32,795 nt of DNA, from the NCBI GenBank assembly GCA_945866245.1, contig CAMBGW010000002.1, positions 1-32,795 of the forward strand, in the 5' to 3' direction. This DNA is from Verrucomicrobia subdivision 6 bacterium. GTDB lineage: Bacteria > Verrucomicrobiota > Verrucomicrobiia > Methylacidiphilales > Verrucolacustridaceae. Below the pieces are notes generated by a model. That model saw only the letters and a program-made list of their open reading frames with translations, made no database searches and was not told where the DNA came from. Positions 24,210 through 32,795 of this stretch are shown in pieces (within the stretch, counting starts at the first letter, position 1; each line of letters starts with the position of its first letter). Position numbers and translations under genes: made by a program.

Positions 24210-24752
24210 TTGTACGGAGATCCCGTTCTCCGGCAGCCTGCCGTGCGGGTCACACCTCCCAACGAGAAGTTGAATGAACTTTCCCGTGTCTTAGAAAATA
24301 CCATGCGAGAAGCGGAGGGTATCGGCCTGGCAGCGCCGCAGATTGGTGTCTCGCTTCAAATCGCAGTGGTCGACCTCCGGAAGGTTGAAAAACGCCCATC
24401 AACCATGGAGCTTATGGGCAAACCAGTCGATTGGCGTGTCCACATGCCCCTATTTTTTTGTAATCCCGTCATTACCCTCACCCGCAAAAGAGACGATGAG
24501 GACGAAGGATGTCTTAGCTTTCCCAACCTTCACGGACCTGTTCGCCGAAGTCTTCGAATTCAAATGGACTACCTCGATTTGAAAGGTCACCCCGTGACAC
24601 TCACTGCAGGAGGCCTTTTAGCTCGTGCCCTTCAGCACGAGGTCGATCATCTCATGGGAATCCTTTTTATCGATCGCATGGCTCCAGACGTCCGGCGTGC
24701 CCTATCCCCAGAACTTGAAATACTTCAACAGAAACAGCTCGCGAGAAAGTAA
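24210..24752 (+). CDS. def: Peptide deformylase
   Basis: About 180 residues from TTG 24210, with all three PDF motifs: GIGLAAPQIGV, EGCLSFP with the metal-binding cysteine, and QHEVDHLMG with the HExxH-type metal site. It removes formyl groups from nascent proteins. The TTG start cuts off residues usually present before YGDPVLRQPA. The frame is open upstream to CTG 24177, reading LKATAPVLPVRLYGDP, which would overlap the exbD stop as CTGA and give a normal N-terminus; no ATG, GTG or other TTG exists in that stretch. Confidence 0.93.
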   Translation: MYGDPVLRQPAVRVTPPNEKLNELSRVLENTMREAEGIGLAAPQIGVSLQIAVVDLRKVEKRPSTMELMGKPVDWRVHMPLFFCNPVITLTRKRDDEDEGCLSFPNLHGPVRRSLRIQMDYLDLKGHPVTLTAGGLLARALQHEVDHLMGILFIDRMAPDVRRALSPELEILQQKQLARK

Positions 24753-24758
24753 TCTGCT

Positions 24759-25979
24759 GTGCTGATCTGCGCTGGCGCCCTGCTCGAATCCACAGAAAAG
24801 ATTCATCGCCCCGGATGCTTGCGAATCAACCGAGAGATCATCACAGAAGTCGGCTCTGCTCTTACTCCCCAAGCGGGCGAAGAGGTTCTCCATCTTCCTG
24901 AAATCACCCTGGCCCCTGGTTGGATCAATCTCCATGCACACCTTGAACTCGCCTCCCTCCATAAAAAACTTACCCTTGGAAAAGACTTTGCCAGCTGGCT
25001 TGAGCAACTGCTCTCACAACTACCCGCCCTTACACCAGAGGTTCGCCGACAATCGATTCTAAACTCCACCCACCTAGCCGCCCTTTCTGGGACAACATCG
25101 ATTCTCTCCATTCTCTCTCAGCGCGCCGCGCTGGCTGGCTTAACCTCCACTCAAACTCGCGTTTGGTGGGCCCTCGAAATGATCGACCTGCACGAAAAGC
25201 CTTCCGCGACTGAACTACTCGATCAAGCCACCTCTTGGATTTCGCGCCATCCAAATGCTCCTTGGCACTTAGCCCTATCTCCTCACGCGCCTTATACCTG
25301 CTCCCCAGCCCTCTTTCGTCAACTTTCCCTTCTTTCTGCCCAAAATCATCTTCCTTTTACCACACACCTAGGCGAATCCACGGAGGAGTCGGAACTGCTG
25401 GCAGGAGTGGATACACCCCTGCGGAAACTTCTGCCTGCCGACTTAAAACGTCCTGATCTTGCCGAGAAGAACTCTCCCGTTTCATGGTGCTGCCAGCACG
25501 ATGCATTACCCGCTAATCCTATTCTTGCACACGGAAATGAAATCTCCCCGACCGATCTTCCTTTTCTCAAAGAAAAGAATGCCACGATTGTCCACTGCCC
25601 TGCCTCCCACCACTGGTTCCAGCGAAAACCCTTTCCTCTCACCACTTTTCAATCTCAACAGATTCCGGTCGTTCTTGGTACAGATAGTCCCGCCAGCTCA
25701 TCGAATCTTGGCCTCGATCTTCGTCAAGAGGCTCGCCTCTTTCAAAAATCCCAACCTGCGGTGACTCCTCACCAGATTTGGCAAATGATCACAACCCTGC
25801 CCGCTCAAGCCCTCGGCCAAGGGAAGACACTGGGCGCACTGCTACCAGGTCGATGGGCCGATTGGGTGGGATGGCGTGTTCCTCTTGATCAAGATCCTAT
25901 TTCCGCCATCTTGCAAAGCATTGAGCCTGCCGAGCTCACTTGTGTCGGCGGAAAGATTACCCAGCACGAAAAGATTTAA
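24759..25979 (+). CDS. Amidohydrolase, aminodeoxyfutalosine/SAH-deaminase type
   Basis: A protein of 406 residues from GTG 24759. Metal-dependent hydrolase motifs: NLHAHLEL (His59, His61), SPHAPYTC, THLGESTEE, LAHGNEI and GTDSPASSSNLGL. This set is that of the ATZ/TRZ-like deaminases, including MTA/SAH deaminase and the aminodeoxyfutalosine deaminase of the futalosine menaquinone pathway. Substrate cannot be settled from sequence; guanine- or cytosine-type deaminases are less likely. It lies six bases after def and 40 bases before bioF, all on the plus strand. Confidence 0.78.
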   Translation: MLICAGALLESTEKIHRPGCLRINREIITEVGSALTPQAGEEVLHLPEITLAPGWINLHAHLELASLHKKLTLGKDFASWLEQLLSQLPALTPEVRRQSILNSTHLAALSGTTSILSILSQRAALAGLTSTQTRVWWALEMIDLHEKPSATELLDQATSWISRHPNAPWHLALSPHAPYTCSPALFRQLSLLSAQNHLPFTTHLGESTEESELLAGVDTPLRKLLPADLKRPDLAEKNSPVSWCCQHDALPANPILAHGNEISPTDLPFLKEKNATIVHCPASHHWFQRKPFPLTTFQSQQIPVVLGTDSPASSSNLGLDLRQEARLFQKSQPAVTPHQIWQMITTLPAQALGQGKTLGALLPGRWADWVGWRVPLDQDPISAILQSIEPAELTCVGGKITQHEKI

Positions 25980-26019
25980 CCTCGTCCCCCACCCCCTTTC
26001 CTCGGCACGATAGAGGAGT

Positions 26020-27153
26020 ATGAAGACCGCCTCTTTCTTAGCCGAAATTGAGACTCGTCACGCCGCACGCCACCAAGAGGACCGGCAACGGTTGCTTCCC
26101 ACTGAAATCTCCCCAATCTCTTTTTCGCATAACGATTACCTTGGTCTCTCCCAACACCCCGTAGTGATTCAGGCTGCCCAGCAAGCCTTGCAAAAATATG
26201 GGGCAAGTGCTCGAGCAGCCCGCCTCCTCGCTGGTCCCTGCCCCGAACATGAAAAGCTTGAAACCGCTCTTGCCTCATGGAAAGAGACGGAGCGGGCCCT
26301 CCTCTTTTCCTCGGGATACCTCACTCCCCTTGGCGTCATTCCGGCCCTCGTTGGATCGGGGGACACCATTCTTCTCGAACGCCAAGCGCATGCCTGTCTT
26401 TTTGATGGGGCAAAGCTTGCCAATGCCCGCCTACGAGTTTTTTCTCGGCAAGACCCCACCTCACTCAAAACGATACTTGATTCCACCCGATCGCTGAACC
26501 CGAAGGGAAAGATTCTCATAGTCGTTGAGTCCCTTCACTCCATGGATGGAGACATCGCCCCACTTCGAGAAATTGTTCGACTCAAATCGGAAGCAGGAGC
26601 TTGGCTTCTTTTAGATGAAGCTCATGCCAGCGGTGTTTGCGGTCCCCAAGGCGCAGGATATGCCAAAGAATACGGCCTCACCTCCTCAGTCGATCTGCAA
26701 ATGGGCACTCTCGGTAAAGCCTTAGGATCTTCAGGAGGCTTTGTCGCGGCGCAAAGTCAGATTATCGATCACCTTCTCAATGAAGCTCGGACCTTCCTCT
26801 TTGACACTGCACTCGCCCCCGCTGCTGCCCACGCCGCTTTAAGCGCACTTTCCATTCTTCGCTCAAAAGAGGGTGATCAACTCCGCCAAACTCTCCATAA
26901 AAATATCTCCCATTTCCGCACGGCCTATCCATCACCCCAAGAGGGCGCAATTCAAACTGTCTTTTGCGGTTCCAACTCCGCCGCCACTTCCGCATCCCAA
27001 TATCTTCTGCAACATGGCCTCACTGTTCCTGCCATTCGCACCCCCACGGTTCCCTCAGGAGCCGCTCGACTTCGTCTTAGTCTCTCCGCTTGCCATACGC
27101 CCCAGGAGATTGAAAAGGTCACGGCGGCACTGCGATCCCTTCCTACCTCGTGA
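26020..27153 (+). CDS. bioF: 8-amino-7-oxononanoate synthase
   Basis: A PLP enzyme of 377 residues. ISFSHNDYLGLSQHP (33-47), GASARAARLLAGPCPEHEKLE, LLLDEAHASGVCGPQGAG (with the PLP-contacting Asp and His) and the Schiff-base lysine Lys233 in MGTLGKALGSSGGF are the family signature. It condenses pimeloyl-thioester with alanine, the first step of the biotin ring pathway. A GAGGAG ribosome-binding site lies just before the ATG, one of the few good ones here. Its stop overlaps the bioA start as GTGA. Confidence 0.94.
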   Translation: MKTASFLAEIETRHAARHQEDRQRLLPTEISPISFSHNDYLGLSQHPVVIQAAQQALQKYGASARAARLLAGPCPEHEKLETALASWKETERALLFSSGYLTPLGVIPALVGSGDTILLERQAHACLFDGAKLANARLRVFSRQDPTSLKTILDSTRSLNPKGKILIVVESLHSMDGDIAPLREIVRLKSEAGAWLLLDEAHASGVCGPQGAGYAKEYGLTSSVDLQMGTLGKALGSSGGFVAAQSQIIDHLLNEARTFLFDTALAPAAAHAALSALSILRSKEGDQLRQTLHKNISHFRTAYPSPQEGAIQTVFCGSNSAATSASQYLLQHGLTVPAIRTPTVPSGAARLRLSLSACHTPQEIEKVTAALRSLPTS

Positions 27154-28541
27154 CTCCCTCCGAAATCACAAAACTGGATCGCCAACACCTATGGCATCCA
27201 TTCACACCCAACTCCGTCTGGCTTGATCCCTCGACTCCGATCGTATCCATAGCCTCGGGGCAAGGAACTTGGTTAACCGCCAGCGATGGTCGCCGATACC
27301 TTGATGGCAACTCGTCGATCTGGACCAATCTACACGGCCACGCCCATCCCCAAATCAACCAGGCAATCCGCCAACAGCTCGACCAAATCGCCCACTCCTC
27401 TTTTCTTGGTCTTACCCACGAACCCGCAGTCCGCCTAGCCGAACAGCTCATCCACTATGTGCAACTGAATCCACAAACCCCTACTCTTAGCCGCGTTTTC
27501 TTTTCCGACGACGGATCAACCGCCATCGAGGCAGGCTTAAAAATGATTCTGCAATCCTTCGCCCAAAGCGGGGAAAAGCAGCGCACCCAGTTCATTTCAC
27601 CAAAAGGCTCTTATCACGGGGACACTGTCGGCGCGATGAGCCTCAGCCATAGCCCAGCCTTCCATCGGCACTTCCAGCCCATTCTCTTTCCAACCCAAAA
27701 GGTGATGACTCCCTCCTGCTACCGCTGCCCTTACAACCGAGCCAAGCCTGAAAAGGCAGATGCCCGCCTGACTCGCAAGTGTAACTTCGAGTGTGCCACT
27801 CAAGCGGAAGAGGCAATTCACCAAGCTGGAAATCAGCTGGCTGCCTGGGTGCTTGAGCCACGTGTCCAAGGTGCTGCTGGCATGGTGATGCATCCTCACG
27901 GTTACGCCACTCGAACGGCGCAGGCCGCACGCGAGGTTGGGGCCAAAGTGCTTTTGGATGAAGTCTTCACCGGCTTCAGCCGAACCGGCCCCCCCCTCGC
28001 CTCTCATGACGAAAATGTCGTCCCCGATGTCGTGGCACTGGCCAAGGGATTAACGGGGGGCTACCTGCCCCTCGCGGCCACTCTTACCACCGAAAAGATA
28101 TTCGAATCATTTAGTGGTGATCCACAGCACACCTTCTTTCACGGTCATAGCTACACTGCAAACCCCCTCGGTTGCGCAGCAGCATCCGCCAGCATCGACT
28201 TACTGCTTCAACCCGCAGAAATTCAGAAAAGAGAAGATCTTGCCCAAAATATGTCACGGCTTGCCTCCACCTTCTGGATTCATCCGAATGTGGGTGACGT
28301 TCGCCAAGAGGGCACGATTCTAGCCATCGAGCTTGTCACCGATCGGGCCTCCCAAACCCCATTCCCGACTGAAAAAAGGCTCGGAGCCAAAATCTGCCAA
28401 ACCGCACGAGAGTTTGGTCTTTTGACTCGCCCGATTGGCGATGTCCTTGTTCTCGTCCCACCCTACTGCACCCAACCAGAGGAGCTGGAGCAGATGGTCA
28501 ACGCACTTCACTCCGCCATTGTCCGGGAGCTTGGCTCATGA
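27150..28541 (+). CDS. bioA: Adenosylmethionine-8-amino-7-oxononanoate aminotransferase
   Basis: A class III aminotransferase of 463 residues from GTG 27150. It begins LDRQHLWHPFT, typical of BioA, and has DGNSSIWTNLHGHAHP, FFSDDGSTAIEAGLKM, LLDEVFTGFSRTG and the PLP lysine Lys299 in ALAKGLTGGYLPLA. Four cysteines, Cys190 and Cys193 (CYRCP) then Cys211 and Cys215 (CNFEC), sit in an insert known from the Bacillus/Aquifex-like BioA group. It makes 7,8-diaminononanoate. GTGA and ATGA overlaps join it to bioF and bioD. Confidence 0.95.
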   Translation: MTPSEITKLDRQHLWHPFTPNSVWLDPSTPIVSIASGQGTWLTASDGRRYLDGNSSIWTNLHGHAHPQINQAIRQQLDQIAHSSFLGLTHEPAVRLAEQLIHYVQLNPQTPTLSRVFFSDDGSTAIEAGLKMILQSFAQSGEKQRTQFISPKGSYHGDTVGAMSLSHSPAFHRHFQPILFPTQKVMTPSCYRCPYNRAKPEKADARLTRKCNFECATQAEEAIHQAGNQLAAWVLEPRVQGAAGMVMHPHGYATRTAQAAREVGAKVLLDEVFTGFSRTGPPLASHDENVVPDVVALAKGLTGGYLPLAATLTTEKIFESFSGDPQHTFFHGHSYTANPLGCAAASASIDLLLQPAEIQKREDLAQNMSRLASTFWIHPNVGDVRQEGTILAIELVTDRASQTPFPTEKRLGAKICQTAREFGLLTRPIGDVLVLVPPYCTQPEELEQMVNALHSAIVRELGS

Positions 28542-29179
28542 AGGGATTTTTTATAACGGGAACCGATACAGGCGTGGGTAAAACCTACTTCACCGCACTT
28601 CTAACTCGCGCTCTGCGACAACAGTCGATCCCTGCTATTCCTCTGAAGCCGATTTCAGCGGGAGACCGAAGCGACTCGATCATACTTTCAGAGGCCTGCG
28701 GAGGAGTGGTCTCGCCTGCAGAGATGAATCCGGTTCACTTCACTGCACCGCTTTCCCCCTACGCCGCCTCGATGCTCGAATCTCGCCCTTTTCCTTGGGG
28801 AATCCTGCGAGAAAAAATGAAAAATCTAACGGAGAACTATCCTGGCCCTTTTTTGATTGAGGGTGCGGGCGGCTGGCGCGTCCCTCTCGACTCGTCGCTC
28901 GGAATTCGCGAGTGGGCCCAAGAGCTGGCACTTCCCGTTATTGTGGTTGCGCGGAACAGCCTAGGCACAATCAATCACACCCTGCTTACCGTCGAATCGA
29001 TTCGTCAAAGCCGTTTGCCGATTCTTGGCATCATCTTAAACGACCACTTTTCCAAATCGGATGAATCCTCTTTCACGAATCCCGCTCTTCTGCAGGAGCT
29101 GACAGCACTTCCCGTCCTCTCTTTGCCCTCATCTGCCCTTCATCTTCCCACTCTTCCTTCTTGGCTGATTCCCTCTTAG
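28538..29179 (+). CDS. bioD: Dethiobiotin synthetase
   Basis: A protein of 213 residues with P-loop GTDTGVGKTYF (Lys15, Thr16), KPISAGDRSDS for the second part of the active site, and LIEGAGGWRVPLD. It closes the ureido ring with ATP and CO2. Its stop TAG (29177-29179) overlaps the stop of tsaD on the other strand. bioB, bioC and bioH are not in the window, so the last and first steps of biotin synthesis are encoded elsewhere. Confidence 0.94.
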   Translation: MKGFFITGTDTGVGKTYFTALLTRALRQQSIPAIPLKPISAGDRSDSIILSEACGGVVSPAEMNPVHFTAPLSPYAASMLESRPFPWGILREKMKNLTENYPGPFLIEGAGGWRVPLDSSLGIREWAQELALPVIVVARNSLGTINHTLLTVESIRQSRLPILGIILNDHFSKSDESSFTNPALLQELTALPVLSLPSSALHLPTLPSWLIPS

Positions 29180-30198
29180 CGGGCTACCGACCAGCGGGGA
29201 TCTGCGTCTGCATCCCAATCAGAGGGCAGTCCATCCAAAGCTCGTCGAGCTGCAACTGCCGCGATCATGGAAGCATTATCAGTATTCCAACCACCCGCCG
29301 CGCAGTGAAGCGTGACCCTACGATCTTGCGCCATGCTTTTCAAAGCCTGGAGCACTCCCTGATTCGCACTGACCCCGCCACTTACCGTAAATGTTGATAT
29401 CCCTGTTTCCTCTAAAGCTGCTGAAGCACGATCGGCGAGCGATTCGGTGATCGCTGCCTGCACCTCGGCACAGAAGTTCGAGCGAGCCTCTCCCGGCTGA
29501 GCAATCTCTGGATTCTTTTCTAAGAGGAGCCGAGCCGCATTTTTCAATCCACTAAAGCTAAAATCACACCCTTCTGTCCCTTTCATCGGACGGGGAAGAG
29601 ACATCCGCCCCTTTTTCCCCATCCGCGCCTCTTTTTCCAGTGCCGCTCCCCCCGGATATCCCAGCCCCACCATACGGGCTAACTTATCGAAGGCTTCCCC
29701 CGCAGCATCGTCTCTTGTTGTGCCCAAGATTTTTCGCCTTTGCGGTCCGGAAGCTTCGACGAGCAACGTATGGCCGCCACTGACGATCAAGGCTACGTGG
29801 GGATAGACGGGCCACATTCCTTGAGAAACAAACGGGCTAAAAAGATGACCCTCAAGGTGATTGATCGCAAAGAATGAGTTTCCCTGAGACCAAGCCAGAG
29901 CCTTTCCGAAAGAGAGCCCCACGAGGAGAGCCGGTGCTAAGCCAGGCCCGGCGGTAGCCCCAACTGCCTGAACCTTTCTAGCTCCCGCCTTTTCCTGCAC
30001 CTCAACCATGAGACGGGGCAAGAGCTCCAAATGTTGCCGTACGGTTAACTCAGGCACGATTCCACCCAAGGCCGAATGCTCCTCGGGGCGTGTTGCCAAA
30101 GCCTCTGCACAAAGACGACACCCCTTTTCATCTGCCTCGATAACTGCGACCGCCGTTTCGTCGCAGGAGGTCTCAACTCCGATCGTACAAACGGTCAC
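29176..30198 (-). CDS. tsaD: tRNA N6-adenosine threonylcarbamoyltransferase
   Basis: Start set at GTG 30198, giving 340 residues (normal for TsaD); TIGVETSCDETAVAV is the conserved N-terminus, and the longer open frame into ctpA adds nothing family-like. Motifs include GGIVPELTVRQHLELL, TAGPGLAPALLVG, the metal site in NHLEGHLFSPF, LIVSGGHTLL and, near the end, SGGVSANQGV. It transfers the threonylcarbamoyl group to A37 of ANN-reading tRNAs. It follows ctpA by four bases and is probably cotranscribed with it. Confidence 0.94.
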   Translation of the reverse strand: MTVCTIGVETSCDETAVAVIEADEKGCRLCAEALATRPEEHSALGGIVPELTVRQHLELLPRLMVEVQEKAGARKVQAVGATAGPGLAPALLVGLSFGKALAWSQGNSFFAINHLEGHLFSPFVSQGMWPVYPHVALIVSGGHTLLVEASGPQRRKILGTTRDDAAGEAFDKLARMVGLGYPGGAALEKEARMGKKGRMSLPRPMKGTEGCDFSFSGLKNAARLLLEKNPEIAQPGEARSNFCAEVQAAITESLADRASAALEETGISTFTVSGGVSANQGVLQALKSMAQDRRVTLHCAAGGWNTDNASMIAAVAARRALDGLPSDWDADADPRWSVAR

Positions 30199-30202
30199 AA
30201 AT

Positions 30203-31507
30203 CTAAGAAGAGCGATCGGACACGGCTCTCCGCTTGACCACTTTCCAACCACGCAAAAGATCGATCGCACGATCCAGCGGCTCATCATTCACCTCCAGCT
30301 CCTCCTCACTGCTTTTCTTTAATCCTGGACTTCTTTTTTGAAAGATCGCCTCCTCCTCCGCACGCGTTAATCGCGCCACAACATCCGGTTGAATTCCCAC
30401 CCCATGGATTTTTTTTCGGGAGGGCGTTGTGTAGTGCGCCGTAGTCAGTCGCACCCCCACATCGGGAATAACACTCGGGTCCACCCTTTGCACCGTTTGT
30501 ACCGAACCTTTACCAAAAGTAGTCTCCCCCACAATCACAGCTAACCCCAGATCTTGTAGGGCCCCTGCGACAATTTCCGCCGCACTTGCTGTATTCCCAT
30601 TGACCAGCACCACCGTGGGCCAGCGAACTCTTAAAGCGGCCTCCCGGGAAAGATACTCTTGTCGCTTTGCGCCCGCTTTCCTGCCCTCCGTTGCCACAAC
30701 CAGCGTTCCTTTAGGAACAAAGCGGCTGACAACCTCCACGGCTGCATCCACTAACCCGCCGGGATTATCGCGCAAGTCGAGAATCAGGGCGGTGGCCCCA
30801 TCTTTTTCCAACTTTCCTATCGCCCCATCAAACTCTTTGCCTGTTTTTTCTCCAAACTGGGTGATGCGGACATATCCGATCTTTTCCCCTTGAGACTCCG
30901 CCGCTGAAATCATTTTCGTCTCTTGCAAAGTGGGCACTTGGATCATTTCTCGGATGACCGACAATTCGATCGTTTTACTTTCACTGGGCCGATAAATCGC
31001 GATCTGCACAGGGACTCCTGGACGACCCCGTAGCAATCGGATCGATTCGCCTAACGAAAGTTTTTGGGTCCCTTTCCCGTCAATTTTTGTAATCCGGTCC
31101 CCAGGAAGCAGGCCCGCCCGATAACCCGGCCCACCTTCAATCGGCACATTCACCGTTAACTGATTCTCGACCATGCCCACAGATATTCCCAATCCACCAA
31201 ACTGCCCCTCTGTTTCCGTGCGGATCATCTTGTAATGCTCTGGGTCGAGAAATTGACTATGGGGATCAAGCGAAGTGAGTAAGCCGCGTAGAGCGGAATA
31301 AGTCATCTTGTCGTAATCGGTTTTTTCCAGCTCGAGATACTCGTCTCGAATTAGCTCCACCACGCTGGCAAAGAGAAGTGCGCTACGATAACGCCCCTCC
31401 TCGTTTGGGACCGGTCGATTGGTTTGGGTTACTTCCGCCCCTTGTGAGGACACCCCAGTGATAACAAAAGCCAAAAGAATTCCCGCTGCCCGTGCGTTTA
31501 AATTCAT
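30203..31507 (-). CDS. ctpA: Carboxy-terminal processing peptidase (S41 family)
   Basis: A protein of 434 residues with a signal peptide (about 1-24). After an N-terminal helical part with SLDPHSQFLDP comes a PDZ domain (about 100-180, GLGISVG through GLLPGDRITKIDG). The protease core follows, with catalytic Ser308 in NGNTASAAEIVAGAL and Lys333 in FGKGSVQ, the Ser-Lys dyad of the family. It is exported and trims C-termini of envelope proteins. The ATG overlaps the upstream epimerase stop as ATGA. Confidence 0.94.
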   Translation of the reverse strand: MNLNARAAGILLAFVITGVSSQGAEVTQTNRPVPNEEGRYRSALLFASVVELIRDEYLELEKTDYDKMTYSALRGLLTSLDPHSQFLDPEHYKMIRTETEGQFGGLGISVGMVENQLTVNVPIEGGPGYRAGLLPGDRITKIDGKGTQKLSLGESIRLLRGRPGVPVQIAIYRPSESKTIELSVIREMIQVPTLQETKMISAAESQGEKIGYVRITQFGEKTGKEFDGAIGKLEKDGATALILDLRDNPGGLVDAAVEVVSRFVPKGTLVVATEGRKAGAKRQEYLSREAALRVRWPTVVLVNGNTASAAEIVAGALQDLGLAVIVGETTFGKGSVQTVQRVDPSVIPDVGVRLTTAHYTTPSRKKIHGVGIQPDVVARLTRAEEEAIFQKRSPGLKKSSEEELEVNDEPLDRAIDLLRGWKVVKRRAVSDRSS

Positions 31508-32454
31508 TTGCTGGAAGTTGAATCAAGATGCGCCTGAAACCAACGAATCGTCTCGCGAAGACCATCTTCCAGCAGCACTTTTGGCTCCCAACCTAAAATG
31601 GTGCGAGCGCGGGTAATATCGGGTTGCCGCTGCTTGGGATCATCCACCGGCAGGGGGCTTTTGACGATTGTGCTTTTAGTTCCAGTGAGGCGGCGGATTC
31701 GTTCTGCAAATTCTAAGATCGTAAGCTCAAGCGGATTGCCAATGTTCACTGGCTCATGGAAGTTGGCTTGGGAGAGACGATAGATTCCATCGATCAGGTC
31801 GCTGACAAAACAGAAGCTGCGCGTCTGCTTACCCTCCCCAAAAACGGTCATCGGCTCTCCCCTCAAAGCTTGCCCCACGAAGGCAGGAACGACTCGCCCA
31901 TCTCGTAGTCTCATCCGTGGACCATAGGTGTTGAAGATGCGAACAATCTTCGTGTTTACCTTATGAAATCGGTGATAGGCCATGGTCATCGCTTCGGCAA
32001 AGCGCTTCGCCTCGTCATAAACGCCGCGAGGTCCAATCGGATTCACGTTACCCCAGTAATCCTCTTTTTGGGGATGCACCAGCGGATCTCCATAGCATTC
32101 ACTGGTCGAGGCCAAAAGGAAGGTGGCCCCTTTTGCCTTGGCTAATCCGAGCGCGTTATGGGTTCCCAGCGAACCTACTTTGAGCGTCTGAATGGGCAGC
32201 TCCAGGTAGTCGATCGGGCTGGCTGGGGAGGCAAAGTGGAAAACGTAATCCACCGCTCCCTCCACGGCGATAAACTTGGTCACATCATGCCGGAGGAAAC
32301 GAAACCTCTTTTCACCCCGTAAATGATCCAAATTTCTCTCATTTCCAGTCAGGAGGCTATCCACTGCAAGAACTTCGTGCCCTTCCTTGAGTAGACGATC
32401 GACTAGGTGGGAGCCGAGGAAGCCCGAACCCCCTGTGACGACACTAATTGGCAT
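31504..32454 (-). CDS. NAD-dependent sugar epimerase, UDP-glucuronate decarboxylase type
   Basis: A short-chain dehydrogenase-fold protein of 316 residues. NAD motif TGGSGFLG (7-14); catalytic triad region STSECYGDP (Thr117, Ser118, Glu119) with Tyr146 and Lys150 in YDEAKR. HPQKEDYWGNVNPIGPR, RIFNTYGPRM and QTRSFCFVSDL are hallmarks of UXS, which makes UDP-xylose from UDP-glucuronate; the Glu at 119 also fits decarboxylation. No membrane segment is present. It heads a minus-strand operon with ctpA and tsaD, and is divergent from the kinase gene. Confidence 0.9.
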   Translation of the reverse strand: MPISVVTGGSGFLGSHLVDRLLKEGHEVLAVDSLLTGNERNLDHLRGEKRFRFLRHDVTKFIAVEGAVDYVFHFASPASPIDYLELPIQTLKVGSLGTHNALGLAKAKGATFLLASTSECYGDPLVHPQKEDYWGNVNPIGPRGVYDEAKRFAEAMTMAYHRFHKVNTKIVRIFNTYGPRMRLRDGRVVPAFVGQALRGEPMTVFGEGKQTRSFCFVSDLIDGIYRLSQANFHEPVNIGNPLELTILEFAERIRRLTGTKSTIVKSPLPVDDPKQRQPDITRARTILGWEPKVLLEDGLRETIRWFQAHLDSTSSK

Positions 32455-32534
32455 ATACTTGAGCTAGAAACTAAATAGCCCAAAGGCAAGCCAACGGACT
32501 CGCCCCATGGGGATGAATCGGGCAACCTCCAGAG

Positions 32535-32795
32535 ATGTCAATCACGGCGACCCAAGTCGGGCAGGCTTTCGGGAATTATCAGCTGGAGCGGGAACTAGGC
32601 CAAGGGGGAATGGGAACAGTTTATTTAGCCAAAGATAGCGGCCTCAACCGGTATGTTGCCCTAAAGATTTTACGGTCGGATCTGGGCGATGATCCCTCCT
32701 TTTCTCGGAAATTTCTTGAAGAGGTCGAGGTCACCGCTTCTCTGGCACACCCCAACATCATTCGTGTCTTCACCTTGGGCGAACAGGAAGGCCGC
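32535..32795 (+). CDS. Ser/Thr protein kinase, N-terminal part
   Basis: Eighty-seven codons run off the end of the window. YQLERELGQGGMGTVYLA carries the glycine loop (residues 22-27 and beyond), VALKIL the ATP-binding Lys44, and FLEEVEVTASLAHPNII the helix C region with its Glu. This is a bacterial Pkn/Hanks-type kinase. No strong ribosome-binding site precedes the ATG. The 80-base gap to the divergent epimerase gene must hold both promoters; I could not assign them. Confidence 0.92.
   Translation, partial: MSITATQVGQAFGNYQLERELGQGGMGTVYLAKDSGLNRYVALKILRSDLGDDPSFSRKFLEEVEVTASLAHPNIIRVFTLGEQEGR

Noticed and set aside
32503..32512. CCCCATGGGG palindrome in the divergent gap before the kinase gene
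   Set aside because: A single 10-base palindrome in GC-rich DNA is likely by chance and has no second copy that would suggest an operator.

Overview
The window reads as a typical chromosomal stretch of an aerobic, diderm bacterium, most likely of the PVC superphylum and probably Verrucomicrobiota. This is inferred from a combination of traits: an RND pump with a TonB/ExbB/ExbD-type set, a clpS plus DUF2017-like pair, a YwqK/MORN-type secreted protein, a citramalate route to isoleucine and bacterial sterol-type genes. No 16S or other marker is present, so the phylum is a guess. Genes are tightly packed, and no gap longer than 300 bases lacks a gene. Many neighbours share a four-base NTGA stop/start overlap.

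Layout. 1-1824: end of ispF, then tmk and holB. 1923-5380: accB-accC (acetyl-CoA carboxylase), thiE and a PfkB-family kinase. 5402-6775: a small membrane protein and an acyl-lipid/acyl-CoA delta-9-type desaturase. 6940-8520: cimA. 8581-8758: convergent tRNA-Asn(GTT) and tRNA-Arg(CCG), each with a recognisable promoter. 8809-9818 (minus): an unknown protein coupled to a secreted protein made of six exact 24-residue MORN-type repeats.

9875-14515 is the most unusual part. A plus-strand coupled operon encodes a GtrA-like membrane protein, a PIG-L/LmbE deacetylase and a 650-residue triterpene cyclase carrying the oxidosqualene-cyclase signature DCTAE. It converges on a minus-strand squalene monooxygenase. 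Together the last two would turn squalene into oxidosqualene and then a 3-hydroxy cyclic triterpenoid (sterol or arborinol type). The cyclase lacks the active-site His and Tyr of lanosterol synthases, so its product may not be lanosterol. Coupling to a PIG-L deacetylase and GtrA suggests, as inference only, a sugar-modified triterpenoid.

14587-15380 (minus): clpS and a DUF2017-like gene. 15461-17645: an orphan CHASE2-like membrane sensor overlapping obgE. 17687-24180: RND adaptor and pump, a TonB/TolA-like protein, and ExbB- and ExbD-type proteins. 24210-29179: def, an amidohydrolase of the aminodeoxyfutalosine/SAH deaminase type, then bioF-bioA-bioD. 29176-32454 (minus): UDP-glucuronate-decarboxylase-like gene, ctpA and tsaD as one operon. 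32535-end: start of a Ser/Thr protein kinase.
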